A stretch of DNA of 37,874 nt, from NCBI GenBank assembly GCA_025456205.1, contig JALOLA010000011.1:1-37874 (forward strand), written 5' to 3'. The stretch is from Acidobacteriota bacterium (lineage in GTDB: Bacteria > Acidobacteriota > Aminicenantia > UBA2199). The notes beneath the pieces are model-generated. The model was not told where the DNA came from and searched no databases. It worked only from the letters and a program-made list of their open reading frames with translations. The position numbers and the translations under genes were made by a program. Below, one piece after another: positions 1 to 5,666 of this stretch; within the stretch, counting starts at the first letter, position 1; each line of letters starts with the position of its first letter.

Positions 1-1645
1 CAATGTTGGCACCCGGCTCGAAGCGCGCCAGCACCTGCTCGGCCTTGCTCTTCAGGTCCACGGCGATGACCTTCCCGTTCTGGCCGACCAGCAGCCGGTC
101 CTTCTCGCAGAGCAGGGCATTGGGCCGGTTCAGGTTCTCGAGCCAGGGTTCCATCTCGCCGCCGACCAGGCGATACACGGTGCCGCCCGCCGTGTCGGAA
201 ACGAAGAAATTCCCCGCCCGGTCCATGGCCACATCGTTGGCCATGCGCAATCCGGGCAGGGGGATCGTCTTCGTGACCGCGCCCTTGCGGATGTCGATGA
301 TGTTCAGCCCGGCGCGGTCGATGGCATACAGCGTGCCGCCCTTGACGAACATGCCGGTGGGCATGCGCAAGCCCTTGATCCATTCGCGCTCGATGACCTC
401 GCCGGCCAGGGAGATCCTGGAAATGAATTCCCGCCCCTCATTGAAGTAATTGGAGACGTAACAGGCGTTGTTCGCCGGATCGAAGGCCACGGCCTCGGGA
501 AGGGAAAGGCCGCTCTTCATGCTCCACACTTTTTTCAGCGAGGAGTGCGTGCAAACCTCGTCGCCGCGGCGGCAGCAGAAGCCCCAGCCGCCCCCGGTCT
601 CGCCGACCAGCAGCAGCAGTTCGTTGTCGCCTTTTTTCAGCGGCAGGTACAGCTCATCCTGGAAGCCGACGATGCCCAGGAACGAACGGTCGCGGGACTG
701 GTAGATGGCGTTGCCTGAATAAAGGGGCCGGCCGTTGAGGAAAACGGTGATGATATCGCTATAGCCGAAGCTCAGCCGCAGCGCCGAGTCGCTCTCCGCC
801 GCCAGGGTGGTCCTGGCCAGCACGCAGTCCCCGGCCCTGGATGCCCGCGGGAAGTGCCGGGAAACATCGACGAGGCCGCGCGGATCGGCCGTGGCCGGCT
901 TCCAGGCGGCGGCCGCGACGGCCGCGCCGGGGTATTGAGTGAAATCGATCCCCAGCGCGGGGAAGGGGGCGGAAACTTCCCAGGCGCTGATCGCGCCGCA
1001 CATCGCCTCGCGCGGCGGCGGCGGGGGAAGCAGCAGGCCTTCGATCGCCTCACAGCGCAGCTCGGAAAAAAAGGCCGTGCCGTCCATGGGACCGATCAGG
1101 CCGATGGCGCCGCCGCCTTCGCCGCGGGCCAGGTCATCGATGGCCAGGACCGGCTCGGGGATATCGTTCCAGAAAACCTGGGCTTGTTTCCCGGCCACCA
1201 CGATCTTCAGGCGGTTCCAGCGGTCGGGAAGCACGTCCAGTGACGCCGTCAGCCCCGGGCCGTTGTAGAGCTGCCAGCTGTCCACGCCGTTGAAGGTCGG
1301 ACCGTACTGCAGCACGTCGTCATAGAAGGGGGAGCGGTGCGGACGGATGTAGAAGCGCTCGTAGTTGGCGACGTCCTGTACCCTGAACAGGACTCCCGGG
1401 TAGGAGCGCGTCCGGTTCGTGGTGGCGATATCCACCTCGATGATGCCGTTCTTCAAGTCAACGTCCTTCAGGAAGGCGGTGCCGGCCAGTGCCTGCCGGC
1501 CGAGGTGCTCCTCGACCTTGGCCCGGCTGAGGTCCCAATTCTCCGGCGTGAATTCCACTGCCGTTTTCTGGGCGGAAGCGGAAATAGCGGTCATGAGCGC
1601 CAGCAGCAGGCCGCAAGTGAATTTTCGGGATTTTCTGATCGTCAT
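1..1645 (-). CDS. Exported NHL/SMP-30-like beta-propeller protein with an N-terminal concanavalin-like region (partial)
   Basis: The reading frame runs off the left window edge, so the C terminus is missing (548 codons visible). It starts with a signal peptide (residues 1-26, Lys/Arg-rich start, hydrophobic core, ending ASA-Q). Residues about 30-200 look like a DUF1080 or LamG-type jelly roll (segments YERFYIRPHR and WNRLKIVVAG). Residues from about 370 on carry repeated propeller-like strands (LPEAVAFDPANN, MPTGMFVKGGTLYAIDRAG, RMANDVAMDRAGNFFVSDTAG) typical of NHL or SMP-30/gluconolactonase-like propellers. The start is fixed by AAGGAGA 8 nt upstream. It is the last visible gene of a minus-strand operon with the small protein at 1661-1780, a PD40 protein and a serine hydrolase. 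An extracytoplasmic binding or lactonase-like role is inferred; the substrate is unknown. Confidence 0.75.
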   Translation of the reverse strand, partial: MTIRKSRKFTCGLLLALMTAISASAQKTAVEFTPENWDLSRAKVEEHLGRQALAGTAFLKDVDLKNGIIEVDIATTNRTRSYPGVLFRVQDVANYERFYIRPHRSPFYDDVLQYGPTFNGVDSWQLYNGPGLTASLDVLPDRWNRLKIVVAGKQAQVFWNDIPEPVLAIDDLARGEGGGAIGLIGPMDGTAFFSELRCEAIEGLLLPPPPPREAMCGAISAWEVSAPFPALGIDFTQYPGAAVAAAAWKPATADPRGLVDVSRHFPRASRAGDCVLARTTLAAESDSALRLSFGYSDIITVFLNGRPLYSGNAIYQSRDRSFLGIVGFQDELYLPLKKGDNELLLLVGETGGGWGFCCRRGDEVCTHSSLKKVWSMKSGLSLPEAVAFDPANNACYVSNYFNEGREFISRISLAGEVIEREWIKGLRMPTGMFVKGGTLYAIDRAGLNIIDIRKGAVTKTIPLPGLRMANDVAMDRAGNFFVSDTAGGTVYRLVGGEMEPWLENLNRPNALLCEKDRLLVGQNGKVIAVDLKSKAEQVLARFEPGANI

Positions 1646-1660
1646 TTCAGGGATCTCCTT

Positions 1661-1780
1661 CTATTTTTCTTCTATTTTCGTTGCGGCCGGGGATGCCGCC
1701 GCGGCCGCTCGCGGTGCGGCGCCGAGGATGCCGGAGAAAAGCTGGACCGCCGCGAGCGCGGTTCCGATCATGGTTTTCAT
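1661..1780 (-). CDS. Small exported protein, 39 aa, unknown function
   Basis: This is a 40-codon frame (ATG to TAG) preceded by a strong ribosome-binding site, AAAGGAGG, 4 nt before the ATG. It starts MKTMIGTALAAVQLF, continues through an Ala-rich stretch and ends KIEEK, so it resembles a free signal peptide or a very small secreted or membrane peptide. It lies 24 nt after the stop of the PD40 gene, and its own stop abuts the ribosome-binding site of the next gene, so it fits an operon as a separate cistron. No family is recognised. It could alternatively be a leader peptide coupling translation of the downstream propeller gene. The ribosome-binding site and tight spacing are the main support. 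Confidence 0.6.
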   Translation of the reverse strand: MKTMIGTALAAVQLFSGILGAAPRAAAAASPAATKIEEK

Positions 1781-1804
1781 GGTGCCTCCTTTGTTCATTG
1801 TGCT

Positions 1805-2788
1805 TCAGTTCGCCCCGCCGCTGAATTTCCCCGGGCGCAATTTGTGGATGATGGCGGCATTAAGCCAATAAATGCCATTCAGGCGCTCCCTCTGGCTGAC
1901 AAAAAAGAGGTAGCGGCCGTCGGGGCTGACGTAGGGCGCGAGGTCGTGGCCCGTGGAATTGACCGTCGGCCCCATGTCCTGCGCCCGGGTCCAGCCCCCC
2001 TCCGGCTTGCGGAAGGAAACATACAGGTCGGCCTTCTTGGTCTCGGGCCCGAGGCGGGCGAAGACCAGGTAGCTTTCGTCGGCAGCGATGAAGGGGGCGA
2101 AATCCTTGCCCGCGCCGTTGACGGCGGGGCCGAGTTCCTCGGGCGCGAGGTATTTCCCGCCGGCGAAGCGCGCCACATAAATGTCCTGCCCGCCCCGGGC
2201 GCCTTCGATCTCGGAGGTAAAATACAAGTTGCCGTTCCTGGCCACGGAGAAAGTCCAGTGGGTCGGGTGGGCGCGGACCACCTCGTCGATCGGCGTGGGC
2301 CGGGAAAATCCGCCCGGGGTCCTCTCCGCGCACCAGATCCGTTCCCGCGCGGTTCCGCCGGGGATGTCCGGAGCGAAAGAAAGAAAAAACAGCTTCTTGC
2401 CGTCCGTGGAATAGATCGGGTCCAGGACGCCCGCAGTTAGCCCCAAATCGGTATCCCGGGGAGCGCTCCACTTTCCGTCGGCCATGCGCGCGATCAGCAG
2501 CCGGCTTCCATCCCTGCTCATCGGGCACCATATCGCTTCGCGCAGGTCGGGAGAGAAGACGATGGAACTGTGGTAGCCCTGCTCGCTGGTCATGATGCCC
2601 GGGGCGAACAGGACCGGTTTATCCCCGGGAGGCTGCTGGCCCAGGTACGGGCCGGCAAGGGCGGGGAACTTGTCTGCCGGCGCCAGCGGGACCGCCAGCA
2701 GGATGAGCGCGCAAAGGATCCGGGCGGCGTTCTTCAGCCTTTGCGCCGAGCCGGAAGCCGCCGCGGGAACAGGGATCGATCCTTTCAT
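1805..2788 (-). CDS. Exported PD40 (WD40-like, TolB-type) beta-propeller protein
   Basis: The protein has 327 residues with an N-terminal hydrophobic segment (about residues 21-38). It contains repeated PD40 blades of the form 'hxxSPDGxxLyF': SSIVFSPDLREAIWCP, DPIYSTDGKKLFFLS, FAPFIAADESYLVFA and LAPYVSPDGRYLFFVS. Such exported PD40 proteins act as protein- or ligand-binding scaffolds; no catalytic residues are visible. The start has AAAGGAG 9 nt upstream and lies 6 nt after the stop of the serine hydrolase gene, so the two are cotranscribed and probably work together in the periplasm. The exact ligand is unknown. Confidence 0.8.
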   Translation of the reverse strand: MKGSIPVPAAASGSAQRLKNAARILCALILLAVPLAPADKFPALAGPYLGQQPPGDKPVLFAPGIMTSEQGYHSSIVFSPDLREAIWCPMSRDGSRLLIARMADGKWSAPRDTDLGLTAGVLDPIYSTDGKKLFFLSFAPDIPGGTARERIWCAERTPGGFSRPTPIDEVVRAHPTHWTFSVARNGNLYFTSEIEGARGGQDIYVARFAGGKYLAPEELGPAVNGAGKDFAPFIAADESYLVFARLGPETKKADLYVSFRKPEGGWTRAQDMGPTVNSTGHDLAPYVSPDGRYLFFVSQRERLNGIYWLNAAIIHKLRPGKFSGGAN

Positions 2789-2794
2789 TGCCGC

Positions 2795-4072
2795 TTACTC
2801 CTTTGCCGTCCCCGCGCAGCAGCTCCATGGCGATCGCCCCCGCTCCGCGTCATTTCCTCCGCCAGGCTCGTGCTCCAAGACGATGTGCTTCAGGTCATTG
2901 AACAAGCGCAGCAGTGAATCCTGCCCGCGCAGGTCGTCGCTGTTGACCTGCAGCGCCAGCGCCGATCCGCACCGCGGCAGGTATTGCAGGATGGTCAAAA
3001 AACCGGGGACGAATCCGCTGTGCCCGTAGTAGGCGGTGCCGTCGTTCTCGCCGATGAACGTTCCCAGGCCGTATCCCGCATTCTCGGCGAGGGTGGTCGG
3101 GAAGGGGGCGGGTGTCAGCATGCGTTTTCTTGTCGCCGGCTTGAGGACCGCCCCACCGTAAAGCTGCCGCGCCCAGGAGGTCAGGTCGGATACCGTTGTC
3201 ACCAGGCCGCCTCCCGTCCACTCCAGCTGGGGATTGAAGGCGTAGGCGCCGTTGCCGCTCACCTTGCGCGGCAGCAGCAGGTCTTCCGTGAGCCGGGTGT
3301 AGCCGGCGACCAGGCCGGCGAGGGCGCGGCGGTCGGCGGGCCGGGTGCGGTCGAGGCGGCAAGGCTTTAGGACCATCTCGTAGAGCACGTCATAGTATGA
3401 CCGCCCCGTGACCTTCTCGATGATTCGGCCGAGGATGAGGTAATGCGAATCGGCATACGCCCAACCCTTGCCGGCAGGATGGGGCGGCGGATTGCCGGCA
3501 ATGAAGGAGAGACGCTCCCCGACGCTCCAGGTTCTGTCCGGGTTGCGCCGCAACTCCTGCCAGATCTCTTTTTTATAGACGTATTCGGGGACGCCGGCGG
3601 TATGGTTCAGCAGCATCTCCACGGTGATCTCCCCGGCGTTGGCGATGCGCGGGAACCAGGCCTCATCCCGCAGGTAATCGGCGGCCCGGGCATGGAGGTC
3701 GACCTGGCCCCGCTCGTGGAGCTTCAGGATGATCGCCGCCGCGTATGTCTTGCCCACGCTGCCGGAGAACATGACGGCGTCGGGAAGCATGGGCGCTCCC
3801 TCTTCGAGGTCCGCCAGCCCCGAGGACAGGGAGGTGTTCGTGCCGTCCGCCCGGCGCAGGGAGAACGTGACGCCGGGCACGGCCCGGCTGGCGATGAATG
3901 CGTCCAGCCTGGACTGCAATGCTTTGCTGAGGATCTCCGCGGCGGGGATGCTCATGCCGCCCACGGTCCGGCTTGTCGCGACCATGAGTAGCGCGGCCAG
4001 GAATGGAAGACAAAGGGCTCTTTTTATCATTTGAACGCCTTGTCCTGAGAAGCTGCGTTGCCAGGGACTCAT
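2795..4072 (-). CDS. Class C beta-lactamase-like serine hydrolase, exported
   Basis: The 425-residue protein has the beta-lactamase/penicillin-binding transpeptidase-like fold (Pfam Beta-lactamase family). Motif one is SVGK (Ser105-Lys108), motif two lies in GWAYADSHYLILGRIIEKVTG (Tyr as general base, the usual Asn replaced in YAD), and motif three is HSG in YYGHSGFVPG. Members include esterases, D-aminopeptidases and carboxypeptidases, so antibiotic hydrolysis is not implied. A signal segment runs to about residue 40. I chose the ATG at 4072 because GGGAGG lies 4 nt upstream. The open frame extends to 4252 but would overlap the upstream amidotransferase gene. An alternative start is the ATG at 4030. 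It is the first gene of the operon with the PD40 and propeller proteins. Confidence 0.85.
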   Translation of the reverse strand: MSPWQRSFSGQGVQMIKRALCLPFLAALLMVATSRTVGGMSIPAAEILSKALQSRLDAFIASRAVPGVTFSLRRADGTNTSLSSGLADLEEGAPMLPDAVMFSGSVGKTYAAAIILKLHERGQVDLHARAADYLRDEAWFPRIANAGEITVEMLLNHTAGVPEYVYKKEIWQELRRNPDRTWSVGERLSFIAGNPPPHPAGKGWAYADSHYLILGRIIEKVTGRSYYDVLYEMVLKPCRLDRTRPADRRALAGLVAGYTRLTEDLLLPRKVSGNGAYAFNPQLEWTGGGLVTTVSDLTSWARQLYGGAVLKPATRKRMLTPAPFPTTLAENAGYGLGTFIGENDGTAYYGHSGFVPGFLTILQYLPRCGSALALQVNSDDLRGQDSLLRLFNDLKHIVLEHEPGGGNDAERGRSPWSCCAGTAKE

Positions 4073-4167
4073 TGTTCCTCCCTTTCCTTGTCGTGTTGCT
4101 TCATATACGCAAGCACCTGGCGTCCGGATTCTCCGTGCGCCATTTTCATGACGCGGTGCTCGTCCAG

Positions 4168-4899
4168 TCAGTTCTGACGGTTGGCCCCGGCCAGGAAATT
4201 GTCCAGCAGCCTTCCGGCGAGCTCGGCCATCAGCGGCTGATGCTCGAGGCATTCGCTGGTGACCCGCTCCTTGCTCCGGCCCGTCGCCTGCAGCTCATGC
4301 GCGTAGGCCTCGGCCCAGCGGCCCGCTTCGGGAGCGGTGACCTCGAGATGAAACTGCAGGCCCACCGTGCTCCCCATGCGGAAACCCTGGTTGGGGCAGT
4401 CCCGGCCCGTGGCCAGACGCAGCCCCCAGGGTGGAATGTCGAAGGTATCGTTGTGCCATTGAAAGGCCGGGAACGCCTTGGGAAAGCCCTGGAAAATGGG
4501 ATCGCTCAATCCGGCTGCCGTCAATCGCACCGGGCTGGTGCCGATCTCCGTGACCGGGTTTTTCTTCACCCCCGCTCCCAGCAGCCTGGCCAGCAGTTGA
4601 GCGCCGAAACAAATGCCCAGGACGGGCATGCCGAGGTCAAGGGCTTCTCTCAGCCATCTGGCTTCGGCCGCCAGGAAATCGTGGCGCTCGATCTCGTTCA
4701 CCGAGATCGGCGTGCCGCCGACGATAATGGCGTCATGAAGGTCCGGGGGGGGCAGGCATTCGCCGGCGTAGGCGTGGACGGTGACCCAAGGCAGGTAGAG
4801 CTCCTGCAGGCGCCAGCCGAAGAGGCCGATGCCTTCCTCAGGGCAGTTCTGCAGGAACAGGACACGGGTGGGAAGGCCGGCAGAGGGATTGTTTGTCAT
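4168..4899 (-). CDS. Class I glutamine amidotransferase-like protein (GMP synthase GATase family)
   Basis: The 243-residue cytoplasmic protein has the class I glutamine amidotransferase fold. The nucleophile is Cys97 in PVLGICFGAQLLA, and the His-Glu pair is His184/Glu186 in GLQFHLEVT. The N-terminal segment RVLFLQNCPEEGIG matches stand-alone GATase1 proteins that act on small metabolites, such as gamma-glutamyl hydrolases of polyamine or peptide breakdown. The stand-alone size (about 240 residues) argues against GuaA itself. A weak GAGG ribosome-binding site precedes the ATG. It sits between the Fis1 gene and the serine hydrolase gene in the same direction, with gaps of 127 and 95 nt, so cotranscription is uncertain. 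The substrate cannot be deduced. Confidence 0.8.
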   Translation of the reverse strand: MTNNPSAGLPTRVLFLQNCPEEGIGLFGWRLQELYLPWVTVHAYAGECLPPPDLHDAIIVGGTPISVNEIERHDFLAAEARWLREALDLGMPVLGICFGAQLLARLLGAGVKKNPVTEIGTSPVRLTAAGLSDPIFQGFPKAFPAFQWHNDTFDIPPWGLRLATGRDCPNQGFRMGSTVGLQFHLEVTAPEAGRWAEAYAHELQATGRSKERVTSECLEHQPLMAELAGRLLDNFLAGANRQN

Positions 4900-5026
4900 T
4901 CTTGCCTCGTTCGCTCCATGCGCGGCATTGCGGCCGCTGGGTAAACAATACCCCGGGTATTCCCGATTTCCATGGGGAAATAGTCACATTCCGAAAGAAT
5001 CGGCCGCGGACAAGGGCGGCCGGAAT

Positions 5027-5446
5027 TCATTCAGAGGCCGGGAATTCCGCCCCGCGCAGCTTCGGCGCTAATTTTATTTGCCGGCCGTTGATGCAATGCT
5101 TGCGCATCTTCTCGAACAAGGCGGTGGCCTTGATGCCGAGGATGGCGGCGGCGTTGCGCTGGTGGCCCTGGGTCAGGCGCAGGCAGGCGAGCAGGATCTG
5201 CCTTTCGCAACGGTCCATGAATTCCTTCAGCGGGATGCCCTTGAAGTTCAGGTTGGCATCCAGGTAGGCCGAGACCATTGTTTCCACGGTCTCGTTCAGG
5301 GACTTGACGGCTTGCGGGTCCGTCCAGAGCGATGCCCGGGGCTGGGGCTGGTCCAGCACCCAGGGGTGGTCGAGCACCGGGGCGGTGCTGTTCCAGGGAG
5401 CTTTGGTCTCGTTCCCGGTTTGGCTGACGGTCATTTTTGCGTTCAT
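5027..5446 (-). CDS. Fis-type HTH DNA-binding protein, copy 1 (Fis1)
   Basis: The 139-residue protein has a C-terminal Fis/HTH_8 domain (about residues 70-120: IPLKEFMDRCERQILLACLRLTQGHQ..AAAILGIKATALFEKMRK), the fold that ends NtrC-family activators. There is no AAA+ or receiver domain, so it is a free-standing DNA-binding factor. The N-terminal half is divergent and low in predicted structure. The paralogue at 13753-14160 shares the DNA-binding region at about 50 percent identity by eye. It is divergent from the propeller-LuxR gene at 5667 across a 220-nt AT-rich spacer. GAGGTGAAACGATG provides the ribosome-binding site. A role in controlling its divergent neighbour is inferred from this repeated arrangement. 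Confidence 0.8.
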   Translation of the reverse strand: MNAKMTVSQTGNETKAPWNSTAPVLDHPWVLDQPQPRASLWTDPQAVKSLNETVETMVSAYLDANLNFKGIPLKEFMDRCERQILLACLRLTQGHQRNAAAILGIKATALFEKMRKHCINGRQIKLAPKLRGAEFPASE

Positions 5447-5538
5447 CGTTTCACCTCGCGTTCACAACTACATTACGCATGAAAAACTACTCGCAATATT
5501 ATTCAAAAGATTGATTTTTCAATATATATCTTCAGGTT

Positions 5539-5555
5539 TACTCGCCCGCCGAGTA
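5539..5555. promoter_or_regulatory. Inverted repeat TACTCG-N5-CGAGTA in the Fis1/sensor1 spacer
   Basis: TACTCG and its exact complement CGAGTA are separated by CCCGC. A further single TACTCG occurs at 5488-5493. The dyad lies about 30 nt upstream of the predicted -35 of the sensor gene, a usual place for an activator. It is a candidate binding site for the LuxR-type or Fis-type regulator encoded on either side. No homologous dyad was seen upstream of the second module. Confidence 0.4.
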
Positions 5556-5572
5556 GGATTTAAGTCACATTT
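5553..5572 (+). promoter_or_regulatory. Shared regulatory motif, copy b (upstream of sensor 1)
   Basis: The sequence is GTAGGATTTAAGTCACATTT. It matches the copy upstream of the DUF5916 gene (GTAGGACTTTTGTCACATTT) at 17 of 20 positions, and it points towards the sensor gene whose ATG lies about 95 nt downstream. It abuts the TACTCG dyad. It is probably an operator shared by the two modules, but the binding protein is unknown. Confidence 0.5.
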
Positions 5573-5586
5573 GCCCCAATAATCTA

Positions 5587-5616
5587 TTGATTTTCCAGGA
5601 ATGAAATGGATATAAT
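5587..5616 (+). promoter_or_regulatory. Predicted sigma-70 promoter of sensor gene 1
   Basis: TTGATT (5587-5592), an 18-nt spacer and a consensus TATAAT (5611-5616) lie about 50 nt before the ATG of the propeller-LuxR gene. This is the best sigma-70-like promoter in the spacer, with regulatory motifs immediately upstream. Confidence 0.6.
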
Positions 5617-5666
5617 GATATCCGCGCCGCCCGGATGAGCAGACACGCGGTTAACACGGTTCAGTA

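Noticed and set aside
2795-4252. The longer serine hydrolase start at 4252
   Set aside because: It would overlap the amidotransferase gene by 85 nt and give a 60-residue Arg-rich extension before a signal peptide; the ATG at 4072 has a good ribosome-binding site.
4938-4982. Several small palindromes (GGGTA/TACCC, TTTCC/GGAAA) upstream of the amidotransferase gene
   Set aside because: They are short and overlapping and have no repeat elsewhere in the window; recorded but not called as operators.
4982-4990. AGTCACATT upstream of the amidotransferase gene as a further copy of the shared motif
   Set aside because: Only the 3' half matches (9 of 16 over the core) and it points away from the gene, so chance is likely.
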